Source: Crotophaga sulcirostris
Taxonomy: Eukaryota; Chordata; Aves; Cuculiformes; Crotophagidae
Assembly (NCBI GenBank): GCA_013397455.1
Contig: VYZB01000530.1
Location: 282,681 to 346,680, forward strand
DNA: 64,000 nucleotides
Direction of reading: 5' to 3'
Positions 26,901 to 39,500 of the stretch are shown here, in pieces; the first letter of the stretch is position 1; every line of letters begins with the position of its first letter. The position numbers were made by a program, and so were the translations under genes. The notes below the pieces were generated by a model. It did no database searches. It was given only the letters and a program-made list of their open reading frames with translations, and was not told the DNA's origin.

Positions 26901-27179
26901 ATATAAGTTCATCTTGTGCTCACCAGTACAGAAATAGAAATAAAATATGAACTAATATTTGGTTAGAGTATACGACTTGAATGGAGACCTGTTGGTCCAT
27001 TTGAATGGTATGTAATAGGGTCTGTGTGTTGCTCTCTTGGAATATACAATTTTCTCAGCTTTTCCCTTTAAGAAAGGTTGGCCAGGAAGGAAGATTTATT
27101 CTCCATACAAAGCAACAGTTTAAGTGAATGGAGCTGTGCTTTGGAGTGAATAACAAGCAGCTGAGAGCTTAAAGGTATG
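23923..27179. other. AT-rich single-copy DNA, no gene recognised
   Basis: Frames of 109 codons (25088-25417, +) and 98 codons (25467-25763, -) have no recognisable domain. The part around 26030-26110 has several TAAT/ATTAA cores and might be a conserved noncoding element, but nothing in the sequence proves it. Confidence 0.45.
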
Positions 27180-28998
27180 GATCAGAAGGTATATCAGCAT
27201 AAGGTGTGTGACATTGTAGTGTAGTTCTGCTACGAAAGTGCCTAATCAAGAAGAGGAAGTACTGATGTCTGCAGGAAGCCTCACTATTACAAGGCATGGT
27301 TCTCACAGGGGGCTTTACCATCCTGACACATGTTATTTAAGATCCTAAGAAAAGTGAGCAAGATGAATAGTATTATCTCAAACATGGGCTCCAGGAAAAT
27401 AGATTTCAGCTTATTCAGAGATATACTTGGCAGCACCTCATTGGAAACTCTTCTGAAGAGAAAATAGGCACAGGAGAGCTTGTTCATATTCAGGAAAGGC
27501 TCCCCAAAACACAAGAATCATCTATTTTGATGTGCAGGAAGTCAAGCAACCATGGTGGAAAGCCAGTACTGACAAATGGGAAATACATGATGGAGCTAGA
27601 GTTCAAAAAACGAAGTATGTAGAAGAAAAAAGTAAGAACGTGTTTCTTGGGAAGAACCTGTGCTTGCAGAGAAGGAGATGAAACAAAAACCAAAAAAACA
27701 GAAATAAGGTTCTAAAAGTACTATGCCAGCAAAAGGAAGCCTTAGGAAAATGTGAGGGATTGAACCAAATGACAGAGCACATGTCAAACAACCTTTGTTG
27801 TCTTTGTTTTTAACAATTGAGGCCTGACCTCAGGCGTCTCAGGACCATAAGTGAACTGTCAGAGTCAATGTGAGGGACGCACCACCACACCATCAGAAGA
27901 CAGCCTTAAGGAACACTTATTCAAAACTGACACATTAAATAGTCATGGGACCAGAAAGGATGCATATGAAGATCCAGAGGAAACTGGCTGATATATAATT
28001 TTGAGACTTCTTCCTCATCTTCAGAAAGTCATGTCAATCAGGAGCTGTTCAAGATGACTGGCAAAAGACAAACATCATGTTTATCTCCCAGAAGGGCAAG
28101 AAGGAGGACACAGGAAACCATAGGCTTCACTACGTAGGATATCTGGAGTAAATCCTCCTGGAATTAAGTTTGAATGACACCAGACTAAGGAGGTAGAGGA
28201 GAGTGCTAATAGACTGGAAGGCAGGACTACAATTCAAAGGCATCTTGACAGCTGGAGAAATGAGTGGACAAAAGACTCATGATGTTCAACAAGGTGAATG
28301 CCAAGTCCTACATCTGGGATGGTATAACCTCACGTAACAATATTTCATGGCAACTAACTGGCTAGGGAAGGGCTTTCCAGAAAAGAATCTGGTGGTCAAG
28401 AATTCAAGTATGAGTCATAAGTACATTGTTATGATGAAGATAACCAACCACACAGTGGACTGTATCAGCATGAAATGTGACCAACAAGATGTCATTATTT
28501 CCCTCTACTGAACACTTGTGAGGTCAATTCTAGAGTACTGAATCTAGATTTGAGTTCCTCAGTAGAAGAAACGTATTGAGATGCTGATATGAGTTTGGCG
28601 GACAGCTATCAAGAAGGTCAGGACAATGGGGCACGATGAACAAGGGTTGCAGGAACTTGATCTGTTCAGTGTTAAGAAAAGAAGGTGAAGAGGGGATCTT
28701 ATTGCTCCCTACAGCTACCTTCTGTAAGCATATGAAGAAGACCAAGTGGGACAGACTCTTCTTGGAGGTGCAGACACAAGTTGTAGCAAGGGAAGTTCCA
28801 GTTCAATATTAGGCACAAGTCTGGACAACGACAATAGTCAAACACTGAAACAGGCTACTCAGAGAGACTGTAACCTGGAGTATGTCTGGGTGAAAAATTA
28901 TAAAACAGTATCCTAAAAGATGGTCATTATAGTTTCTTTGCAGAAAAGCTGATTTCAGGGAGAGGGGTAGTTTACTGGATCTTCCTCTGTCACAAGGG
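27180..28998 (+). mobile_element. CR1 LINE, very old, linker between endonuclease and RT to 3' end
   Basis: A strongly diverged CR1. The early part (about 27395-27550) matches the segment before the reverse transcriptase, with 'cttattcagagatatacttgg' and then 'gtgcaggaagtcaagcaaccatgg'. Around 28040-28090 are remnants of the RT N-terminal blocks ('gatgactggcaaaagacaaac'). At 28235-28310 it reads 'gacagctggagaaatgagtgg ... atgttcaacaagg', which is the stretch after the catalytic core. At 28640-28730 it reads 'gaacttgatctgttcagtgttaagaaaagaagg', and the degraded 3' UTR ends near 28998. The region containing the polymerase catalytic motif seems to be deleted or unrecognisable between about 28160 and 28230. 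No usable frame remains. The 5' limit is approximate. Confidence 0.75.
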
Positions 28999-29519
28999 GT
29001 GTTGTATAGCTTATGTGAAATTTTTAGCATTCAGCCACAAGGCTACATAGTAAGGATCTTATCTATTAATTAATTGAGAGAATTTTTCTGATCTTCTAAT
29101 GCTTTGATAGGAGTACCATTCACCAAGATGGTATTTCTATAGCTAGCATCACAGTACAGCAAGTTAGCTGTTTATCACGGGTACACAGCTATGAAATAGC
29201 TACTAGGTAGGCTACTGGCTTATCAGAAAAGGTGGATTAATTATTAAAACCATTGTAAGTGTAGCAAAAGTCTGTTGTCTGTAATTTTGCTTTACACAGA
29301 TTTACTTTTATCAAAGAGTGGGTCACTTCAGTGTTTTGAATCACAAACCTATTTTACCACATACTTCTGAGTAAATTCAAGTTTGCTTCATGGGAAACAG
29401 TACACAGATGCTACAGGGCAGTCCTAAGTCTAGGATAATTGCTATCTACATTTCTACCTGTGATATTACTACAGGCCAACTTTGGAGTGTTTCACACATT
29501 GGTTTTAGAGAGAAACAGA
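28999..29519. other. Spacer between two same-direction CR1 copies
   Basis: AT-rich DNA without a recognised feature. Part of it may be the eroded edge of one of the flanking CR1 elements. Confidence 0.4.
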
Positions 29520-30536
29520 GATGGACCCAATGCTTCTCAGTCCATTTGGGGGGCCAGGCCGAAGCAGTATTCCCCAGGACTCAGCTTTGGGGCTAGTCTT
29601 TTTTAATATGTTTGTCACTGATCTGGATGAGGGCATTGAGTGCACCCTTAGTAAGTTTGTAGATGACATTAAATTGGGTGAAAGTGTCAATCTGCTCAAG
29701 GGTAGGAAGGCTTTACAGAGGGATCTGGACAGTCTAGACTGATGGGTCAAGGTCCATTGTAAGAGTTTAACAAGGGCAAGTGTCAGGTCCTGTCACAACA
29801 ACCCCATGAAACCATATAGGCTTGGGGAAGTGTGGCTGGAAAGATGCTCAGTGAAAAAGAGCCTATGGGTGTTGGTAGACAGCTGCTGAACATAAGCCAG
29901 CTGTGTGCTCAGGTGGCCAAGAAGGTCAACAGCATACTGGCTTGTATCCAAACCAGTGTGGCCAGCAGGAGAAGGGAAGTGATTGTACCCCTGTACTCAG
30001 CACTGATGAGGCTACACCTCGAATAGTGTGTTCAGTTTTGGGCCCCTCAGTACAGGAAGGACACTGAAACGCTGGAGCATGTCCAGAGAAGGGCAACGAA
30101 GCTGGTGTATGATCTGGAGAACAAGTCTTATGAGGAGCAGCTGAGGGAACTGGGATTGTTTAGCCTGGAGAAGAGAAGGCTGAAGGGAGACCTTATTTCT
30201 CTCTACAGCTACCTGAAAGGAGGCTGCATTGTGGCAGGTGCTGGTCTCTTCACCAAAGCAACCAGCAATAGGACAAGAGGAAATGGCCTCAGATTGCAGA
30301 GGTGGTTGACTGGATATTAAGAAAAAATTATTTACTGAAAGAATGGTCAAGCATTGGAATAGGCTGTCCAGGGAAGTAGTGGAGTCATCATACCTAAAGG
30401 TGTTCAAAAGAAGTGTAGATGGGGCACTTTGGGACATGGTTTAGTAGGTATGGTGGTGTTGGGAGTTGGAGTTGGACCAGCTTGGAGTTGGTCATGTTAA
30501 AGGTCTTTTCTAACCTTAATAATTCTTTGATTCCTA
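29520..30536 (+). mobile_element. CR1 LINE, better preserved: RT catalytic region to 3' end
   Basis: About 1 kb of CR1, truncated at the 5' side. The 29521-29742 frame holds [20 protein letters not shown] followed by SKFVDD, the FxDD polymerase catalytic motif with both aspartates kept, and LQRDLDSLD. After a stop at about 29740 the C-terminal part continues in other frames: [20 protein letters not shown] (about 29885-29945), and at 30117-30240 [33 protein letters not shown]. The 3' UTR includes 'gttggagttggaccagcttgg' (30463-30483), 'aaggtcttttctaacctt' (30500-30517) and an 'attctttgattc' tail. Several frameshifts make it inactive, but it is clearly younger than the copy just upstream. Confidence 0.92.
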
Positions 30537-33500
30537 ATATCGTATCTACATTCATTAGGATAGCATAGGTTAGAAAATGTGAGTGAAGTCCACGATATTC
30601 TTATTGTAATACTAAATTTAGTCACCTCTTCAGAACATTTGAGCAGGCTGGTGTTGTGGTAGGGATCCCAGAGATATCTAGAAAATTCAGAGTGCTTTAA
30701 GGACTTCTGTAATAGCCACATGTTTGATCTGGGGAGTGAGAAACATAACTGATGGTGCACTGTGCATTCAGAATCCACCTTGCAGTAAGTTAATTCCTCT
30801 ATGCCTTTAATTTCTCCTTGGTTTCCTTCATCCTCTTGTAGCTTGCAGAGGAATGGCACTGCCAAGTAACAAGAAATTCTAAACGGAGAAATGTCGTTGC
30901 CCTCCCATTGTCACTAAGAAAAATATCACCCTTTCTTTCAGACGAGATGGAATAGCAGATAATGTTCCTCAAACCAGACTGTGGTACTTGTCTTCTATAT
31001 AGAAGTTTTAGTCTTTAAATTGTGCCTTGTCAAATAGCATAAATGTCTCGTATGACAACCATGTTAATTAATAAACTTGGTTTTCTTTTTTCCTTAAGGA
31101 AACACAAAACCTTTAATAAAGCAAAAGATATGTTTGTTCTTCAAATTATATAAATTCACATATTAATGTCAAGGCAGTGGGTTAAGGTAAATAGCAGTAG
31201 AGAATTTTGGTTTCTTGACAGTTTTTGTTATAAGTACTTATTTTCAACTTGGCACACTTTAACCATTTGGTTGCATTTTCCCATCTGCTGAGTATCTGCT
31301 ATAGAGCACATTGTTTTAGAAAATTTCATCTGTTATGGTCTAACAGGAACAAAGAAAATATACGTTACTCTATTCTTGTGGATACAGATGTTTGATTTGT
31401 TTGTTATTTGTTTGTTTATTTTTTCTTGTAGGTGACACACCTGAAAACCAGGATTTTTTTCTGTATGTGGTTATGAAAACAGACCAGCTGGCCTGCCTAT
31501 ATTTCTACTGAAGTTTTTTGGTCAGTATAAAAATAAAAAAGAAGAGTCATTAAGAATAAAGGAACCAAAGCAGAGGAATGGGGACAGGTAATTAAAATTC
31601 GAAGAAGAAGCTTGTGTCCTAACAGGTAGTTTGTGTTCTAATGGGTAGGCAGAACATGGACAACAGAGCAAACTAAACAGCCCCACCCTGAGTGAGAGAA
31701 GACAGGGTACTGTTTCATCCTCAGTGGACAAGGAAGAATGTATATAGTAGTGCTTTTCAGTTCTAAAAAAGTCTCTTGGCTTCTCATGTAGTAATGTAAC
31801 AGGAAAATACTCTCTTAGCTTGCCTGTGATACTGTTTATCTGTATGATAAGGGCATGGTCCACTGAAAATGATGCTTAACATCTCAGGAACTATCCAGCT
31901 GCAATGTTAGTGAGCATGGTCCCCTATAATCTATGTTTGAATTTGAAAAGATTGTTTTAGAAATAAATAGCTTTGTATCAGTAAGATATACACTATATAA
32001 TTGTCCACAGTATTGTTGAGGTAGCATAGCAGCACTGAATTACTGTATGTTTCCCAAAGTTTCAGTTGACTGGTAGTAATATCTCAAAGGACTACACTTG
32101 GTCAGTAACCAAAGTGTTTATTTTGTTGAAATTGTGATATGAGACCACCTAGTCCTTCACTAGTTAATGTGGTACTTCTGTGGTGAATATCTGTTAATAC
32201 TGAACTTCTGGTTTCCTAAGCAACTGTAACCAGGTGAAAGCTTTCAAAACCTTCTTCCTACTTGCTTGATGCTTTCACATAAAAAACATGTTTTTTTATT
32301 GCAAGGAACAGGACTCCGGATGCCATTGTTTGCCTTTACTGATTACTAAGTTGCAAGGGAGTTAGAGTCTCAGGATTCTGAAAATATTTTCTTCAGTTTT
32401 TCTTGATATTTCTATTTGTTGACTACTTTAATAAAAATGATATACTACTATATATATAAATACAAATCTCAAAGCAAAAACATTACTTAATTTGGATTGG
32501 TTTTGTTTTCCAGCCTAATGAAAGAATTGTTAGCTGCTCTGCAGGATTTGAACAATACTCTACCTTGAATTGCTGTTAGAAAAGAACACCTGAAATTTGC
32601 AGTTAGTTAGGTTCTGATCAGTATTGTAGGGATAATCAGGCTTGAATTCTTGCTTAATCTCCTTCAGAAACAGAGGGAGCTGAAAATAGACTCCACTACC
32701 CAAACTGCTGCTCTATTTTCTGACCTATAAAAGGACTGATGTCTAATCTTTTCCCTCACTTTTTAAAATCTTATTTTTAATTTTTATCTTTAATTTATGT
32801 CAAGCTTTATACAAAGGATATTGTTCACTGAAAGTACGTTTTTTAAACATTTTAAGACTGAGATATTGTCCCCAAAATTTTAAATATTATATTTTTATGC
32901 TTAAAATATCAGGAAGATGCTGTTGACCTTTTCTATTTATTGCCAAAAAAATTGTCTTTCAAACAGGTTATCAAGTAGTTTTGATCTTCTTAGCACTGTA
33001 AAATTATTACTGAGGAATAATGAATGCAGAAAACTTGAGAGACTATAAAATAGAAACAAACACTGAAACTATTACCAAAGTCATCTATTTGTGTAATTTA
33101 GGATAGTGTTCAAACACTGTACTTCTTAAAATACTTTTGTGGTAGAGACAAACATTTTTTAACATCATTCCTTTACATGGTTGCTCTGAAAAAATTCATA
33201 AGAAAATCTGTTTGTCATCTTTTTGGACAATATTCATGATGAAAATAGTTATTATTTTTTTGTGGAGAACAGAAAAAGGACCTTAGATGAAAGGGTCTGG
33301 CACTGTGATGTTGAGTCTGGTTTGACCCATCTGAAAATCTAAGAAAGCAAACATATTGGAAGACAAAGACTGCATTGGCTCCGGCTGGAATAGAGTTCCT
33401 TTTTTTGCCACAGCGGTCCATGTGCTATTGTGGCTAAAATAGTGTTGCACGCCAATGTTTTTCAATGCTGTTGAACAGTACTTGCACAAGAGCAAACAGC

Positions 33501-33609
33501 AGTAACAGCTCAGGGAAAGAATTAAACATACACTTGCACAATGCTCAGATGTAAAACTTCAGGGGAAGGAGCAGGAAGGGGGGATGTTTGTGGTTACAGC
33601 ATTTGTCTT
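30537..33609. other. AT-rich single-copy DNA, no gene recognised
   Basis: Frames of 122 codons (30497-30865, -) and 113 codons (31522-31863, -) lack domains; the first overlaps the CR1 tail. A TTTG/TTTA-rich stretch occurs at 31396-31425. I see nothing else. Confidence 0.5.
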
Positions 33610-33856
33610 CCTTAGCAATTGTTATGCATGGTGAGGTTCTGCTTTCTGGGAAGTCTACTTGCCATGGACAGCAGTTAATTAATTCCTCTTTTTGCTTTGC
33701 TTATGCATATATCTTTTTCTTTCCTATTAAGATACCATTATCTCAATCCCTGAGTCTTCTTGCCTTCCTTCTGTTTTCCCCCCAATCCTACAGGAGAGTA
33801 GAGTGAGTGAGCAACTGACTAGGTGTTTGTCTGTTGGCTGGGGTCAATCCACTACA
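33610..33856 (+). mobile_element. Avian endogenous-retrovirus LTR, 3' part
   Basis: This matches the 3' portion of a common avian LTR. The order is 'taattaattcct-tttttgctttgctta' (33677-33705), 'tttcctattaag-ta-cattatctcaatccctgag' (33720-33755), 'ttccttctgttttcccccca' (33765-33784), 'gagtgagtgagcaactg' (33801-33817), 'ttggctggggtcaatccactaca' (33834-33856), and a CA end. Similar in class but not in sequence to the LTR at 13036. No internal viral genes are adjacent, so it is a solo or truncated LTR. The 5' end is a guess. Confidence 0.6.
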
Positions 33857-34347
33857 CAGACAAAATATGTGATAAAAAAATCACTTCTCGTATACGCATA
33901 CCTGCTTCTTACAGATATACTGACAAAGCGTTAGTGGAATCAACTACAAAAATTTGATAAAGTTGCTTCTGGATTAAACTGCTTAATATAAGAGAGAGGA
34001 TGGAGCTGACTTCTGGCCATAAATCAAAGTGTTGACATATATAGAAATATAATTAATGGAGAATGCTAAAGAAGTGTTTCAACTCATTCTAGGCCTTGGA
34101 TTTCTAGCTCACCAAGAACGTTATGTACCTCCATGTAATTGGAATTCAATACTTTTCTGAGCTGGGACTCTGTCCTGAGCATTTAACCACTCTTTATATC
34201 CAATCTCTCTGAAAAATAACGTAACAAACTCTGTCAATTCAGAGTTCCTTGTTGCAAACACAAATACCTTATGATATTGGAGCAGGGTTTTTCACAGTAC
34301 TGCAATGCTGTTCCTAAGAGAACTTCCACATGTTTTTGAATTTTTAG
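33857..34347. other. Single-copy DNA before the candidate exon
   Basis: No gene, RNA or repeat recognised. Confidence 0.4.
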
Positions 34348-34560
34348 AAGGCAAAACAGCAGAACATGAACAGGTGCTTGCTGGGAGATGAATTTGAGGG
34401 GGAAAGCACAACGGTGACACTACAGGTTCATCATAACTTGCCTGAGTTGATTGATGGGAAACTGTACGACTATATAGAAGAATATATCAATATAGGTGAC
34501 CTCAAGAAATGGATTATTGGATTTAGAAGTCTGACGCCCATGATAGGCTGCGGTGCTCAG
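34348..34560 (+). other. Candidate exon or exon remnant, 71 codons, unidentified protein
   Basis: An open stretch of 213 bp (71 codons, a multiple of three) is preceded by 'tgtttttgaatttttag', which can serve as a splice acceptor, and followed by CAG|GTAGTT at 34558-34566, a good splice donor. The in-frame stop before it is the TAG of the acceptor itself. The translation is well mixed, acidic and not low-complexity, with segments such as LLGDEFEGESTTVTLQVHHN and YIEEYINIGDLKKWIIGF. I do not recognise the family. Without the donor the frame runs on to a stop at 34630-34632. The pyrimidine tract is weak, no neighbouring exon was found within the window, and AT-rich DNA gives chance frames of this size. 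It may also be a retrocopy or transposon remnant. Confidence 0.2.
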
Positions 34561-36223
34561 GTAGTTATGCAGGAGTTCAAGCAGTATATACCTTCTTTTC
34601 TGTCCTCTTGTTGTGATTGTGAATGCATTTAAGCTCTTTTCCCACAATAGGTGCATGCCCATTAATATAGCAATAAATAGGTGTATTTTGGTCATATAAC
34701 ACCACTTTTCTAAGTAATATGATGATATTTTACAGAAGGTACATTTGGCTTTTTACAGTGTCCTACATGAAGCTTCTCTAGGAAGATGCTATTCTTTGTA
34801 TCATATGAATTGGTTTGGCAGGCCAGATCCAGCTCTGGTGCTAGCTTGTGTGCCTAGCTAAATGATCCCATGGATCACACTCTGTTTGAACATATTTCCT
34901 TCTGAGAGGAAGATACTTATTTCTTTCCCATTTAACATCTTTTGTTTCAGGAATATCAATATTTTGGATTGGAGCCATTGAGTATCCTTGTAGGTTACTT
35001 ATATGTTACTCCTTCCTGGCCACATGCAAGCTGAAACTAAGATCTCAGAAGGTGCCATTGCTACATCAGGTTTTCAGAACACAAACAATACATTCAAAAT
35101 CTTTTATGGGAGACTTGTTATTCCAAGATGATCAGACAAGTATTTTCAGTCTTCTGCACCAGTAACCTCAGCCAGTTTACAAATAGCTACTATTGATGTT
35201 GTAGCCGATTCTCTGCCTAGTGAAGTAAAGGGGGGTTTAATTGGTTTCACTAGAACTGGATGAATAACAACTGACAGAAGGATCCTAATTACTAAATTTA
35301 AATACGTCCTCAAAATAAATATTTAAATTATTTCACATATTCCTTCTTAAAAGAAAGATTCCATAAACTGGACTTTGAAAGACGATAATTATGGTTATAC
35401 ATATAAGCAATTGCCTTGTGAAAATAGCTTGTCAAGGCAGTATTAATTGTTGTTCAGCTACAAATTCAAAGTCATAAAAGATAGACAGCAATATAAAATC
35501 TTATCCAGTTCAACAGCAGCATTTTGAACTGGAGTTGAAAGAGTCATAGGAATTGTCTCATAAATAAAAATTATGCAAATCTATGACTGTTGAAAGTTTC
35601 TGGTTTATGAGAACTGTATGTGACCTAGTCAAATGAAGGGGAAGAAGCAGCAATTGTTTCCAGGCTTAAGGACAGTGTGTTGCATTTGTCAGAAGGGCAA
35701 TCAAGAAAGAACAGTTAATGACTGAAAAGTTAAAAAGAGGTATAAGAAATAGAGAACCTGAGAAGAAACACAGACACTTACTTCTGAAAATCAAATATGT
35801 ACAGCTGCAGATGCATTGATAATAATTTATGACATTTTTTCGCTTTCTTATAAAACAAGATAAGGTTGTTTTCTGTGCAGAAATGAAAGAACTTTCTTTC
35901 CTTCTCTTACCAGCCAATGTACTGAATGAGCATAATTGCTCTTTTACAACAGTAACATATTCATTATTTCTTTTCAGCTTTTAATGAATTGTCATATTTG
36001 TATTCATATATGGATGTAGAGATTTGAATTGATTTTTGTGCAGACAGGAATCATTTTATCTACTGCTACAGTGTAATTTTTTGTTAAATATTGGAAGTGA
36101 AAGTATTTTTTTAAGTCAGCAAAAGAATATTATCAAAATGGGAATTTACCAGGTCAGCAAGTTCTTGCCATAGAATGTCTGAAACAGGTTACTTTTGTGT
36201 CCCATATATTCATATTCTTGACG
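34561..36223. other. AT-rich single-copy DNA, no feature seen
   Basis: No exon following the candidate at 34348 could be recognised, and no repeat family was found. Confidence 0.45.
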
Positions 36224-36527
36224 AATCACAGAATGGTTGCAGCTGGAAGGGACCTCTGGAGATCATCTGGTCCCAGCTCCCTTCTCAAGCAGGGCCACTT
36301 ATATCTCGTTGCCCCGGTCCATGTGCAGATGGTTTTTGACTAGCTGCAAGGATGGAGACTACACAACCTCTCTGAGCAAGCTGTGCCAGTGCTCAGTCAC
36401 CCTCATAGTAAAAAAAAATAATTTCCTGATATTCAGAGGGTATCTCCTGTGTGCCCATTGCCTCTTGTCTTGTCGTTGAACATCACTGAAAAGAGTCTGG
36501 TTCCATCATCTTTGCATTCTCCCTTCA
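36224..36527 (-). mobile_element. CR1 LINE, 3' end, minus strand
   Basis: Read on the plus strand it starts with 'gaatcacagaatggttg' and 'ggaagggacctctggagatc', the reverse complement of the CR1 3' tail and the conserved 3' UTR block. It continues through 'ggagactacacaacctctctg' and 'ctgtgccagtgctcagtcaccctc' (about 36353-36404), the C-terminal coding part on the minus strand, to 'actgaaaagagtctggttccatc' and 'ctcccttcagga'. It is 5'-truncated at about 36527. A run of A at 36410-36417 sits inside the coding part. Confidence 0.92.
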
Positions 36528-39500
36528 GGAATGAATTCCTTCATTCCTTCACTCTTAATAATTTTTTTAAAAATACAATATTGAAAATATAGGTATGGCT
36601 ATTTTCTGAAATTTTTATGACATTCATATATACAATATTTCTCCTTAGTTATGCAAAATAATCTCAGAACTGAGAAAATAACTTTGGAATATATAGCTCA
36701 GAATTCTGTAACAAGAACCACATTCATGTTTGACAGAGGTTTTGCAAGATTCTTAAGTTGATTAAGAAATATATTCTACATTCTTCTGTGAAGACAAGAG
36801 AGCAGAGTAGAACATAACCCTAAATTTATTTATTTATTTTTTAAAAATTTGATAACAATATCCATGATCATTTCCACTTTGCTAAGAAAAATTTGTATTG
36901 GAGAAATGCCATCAGGTTTTTTAGAAGTTTTAACGAAAAAAAAGTTCAGATGACTGCTTTTTATGTCTATTCCCCTGGGAAAGCCATCCTTAAAAGACTG
37001 AATGAAAATTTACTTATAAATATATGCTTCTGTATGATACTGCCAGTACAAACCACACAACAAGAATTAAAAGCTACTAAACAAAGCTATTCTCCACAAA
37101 TTTGTCTTCCCCACATCATAGGCATACAAAAGAGAAAGATATGGGTTAATTTTCACATTATTTAAAAACAAAAAAAAATTTCAGGTGCTGTCAGAATGTC
37201 CAGCTATTAGGTACATTGGAGCAACATTGCCTTCTACCCCAGGAAATGGGGCTTTTCACAGAAGTCATGGATTTTCTTTTTTGAAAAGGAGGAAGACTTC
37301 ACAGACTACAGATTAATCTCTGTGGTAAAACACAACATTGCCTTTTAAACTACACCATCAACACAAACATCTGCTCATTGTTCCCAGTCACAGAGGAAGA
37401 CTGCTGTTCATATTCTGCATATCTCATCGCAGAGCGGTGTGGTTTGTATCTAAATATGTAAAACTGTTTCATGATTTTCAGTTTTGGTGACCCAAGAGAA
37501 TCCCTTCAGAATGCACACTGGGGTCTGGTTGAACATTGGGCTTTTTAAGGTGCTAACAAACTACTAGTGGAAGTTATTAAGGGCTGGATACATTGTCAGA
37601 CACTTAGCACATTGTCGGGTACTTTACTCATAAAGGAAAGCCCATTTAGTTAGAATCTAATGAAAACTAATTCTTTTATGACATGACAACAAAACCTCAA
37701 TTCCACAGAGGAAAAAGCTTTTCATTATTTGGATATTAAATATTGCAGCTGTCAAAAGGGTTAAAAAGAAAATATTAGAAGAACTCTGCATCTGAAATAA
37801 TTAAGGGCAAGGTTTAAATCAAAGGTACTTACTTTAAGATATGCAAATGAAGTTAATGAATGACTATTACTAAGGCAGTGAAACATTTTTTTTCCAAATG
37901 TAGAGTTGGAGTCTATCATTTCTTCTGTGTAAGAATACGGTCAGATATCATTACTGGACCTAAAAACCTTATATTGGATCTTCATCTCCTTAGGTCAAGA
38001 GGGTGACATAGAAAATTTTGTGTTTAAATAATCTTTTAGTGAAATATCACATTATTGTGGACTGGTAGTCTTCTGACAGATGTCAGTTTGGCATCTGTTT
38101 AACATCTAATGGAAATATTTCCATCTCACTACCTGATTCCAAGGACAAGGTAAGGAAAAGGGCTCTGGAAGTTGGGATTTCTGTATAGTGCCATTATACA
38201 TGCTTTGACAGCTGTTGGTGTGATAATTTCCTCTGTACTCTCTATGACTTTGGAATGGTGGTCACTCCATAAAAGGTATGGCATGACACAAAGTAATCAT
38301 GAGATTATGAGATAAGGCAAGGCTGGACAGCTACACTGGTAGTGTTTGCCAGCATTTAATTGGTTATATCTCTCCCAGAATGCAATGAAGGGTTTTGAAT
38401 AAGTACACAGAAAAACATTACCACAGTTCTATGGGAGCTTTACACTTGACTTCTTGAAAATGTTCCCCTAAATGTGTGAATTTGAAATATCTAATATGTA
38501 TACAGAACCCTGTTGTATAAACTAGGAATGATAAAGAAAAGGCTAGCAATGATGTGAGTGCTCCATGGGGAATTTAGACATGAATATGGTAATATTGAAA
38601 TTCCAACCAGCCAATTGGAAAATGGATTTTGAAAACCAGCATTCATTCTGTGCTAATTGCAGCTTAAATCCTTAACGCTCCAGGAGAATTCATAGCCCAT
38701 TAAATTAAGTGCTCTACAGAAGCAGACTTCAGAAGCCCAATCTGTAAGAAACACAAGCAGAGAGGAGACTGGACTTAAATATGGGCCTTTTCAAAAGGTG
38801 TCATAATGGAGAGCTTCAAAGAAAGAGCAGTTGTTGAATTCTTTCTGCCAACCTAATTCTGGCTACATGAAGCCTCGGAATGGAACACCATTCAAGGACA
38901 GCATGCACATCTTTTGAAAACACCATAACTTGTCTCCTGTGTGATCTCCATATGCACACAAGCATTGATTGTGATGGGAGTATTTTGCACATTTCAAAGG
39001 AAAATATTCTAGTGTAAATAACTGTAATGAACAGACACAAATGGAAGTGTTCAGTTTTGGGTTAACAATTTCAGAATCAGCAGATTTACATAGTAAAAAA
39101 TTGGCTTGCCTGTTTGTCTTTGTAGGAATAAAAATGAGAAACTTCCTGTTTATTTTCTGGTATCTTCATTCTGGATGCTAGTGTTCCAAATATTGTCTTA
39201 GGCTGAAGAGTACAAGATGGTAGGTTCCAAAGAAAATCATCTGGTTTTTGCACAGATGGGAGCCTATTCAAAATCATGTCAAAACCTCAGCTTCTAGCAT
39301 CTGCCTCTGCCCAGACTTTTTATTTCAATGTTTTAAAGTAGTTATGCCATAATGGGGTGGTATTCTGGCTAGACCTACTTAAAAACTGCAACTCAGAGCT
39401 TGAGAGTTTAAAACCTCCACCTGCTATTCAGTTCCTTCTTCTTTAAATCTCATCAGACTTATTAGTGTAAGTGAGACCTAAAGTTCCCTGCGTGTTCACC

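Noticed and set aside
30012..30437. 141-codon minus-strand frame, the longest in the window
   Set aside because: It is the antisense shadow of the CR1 coding region at 29520-30536.
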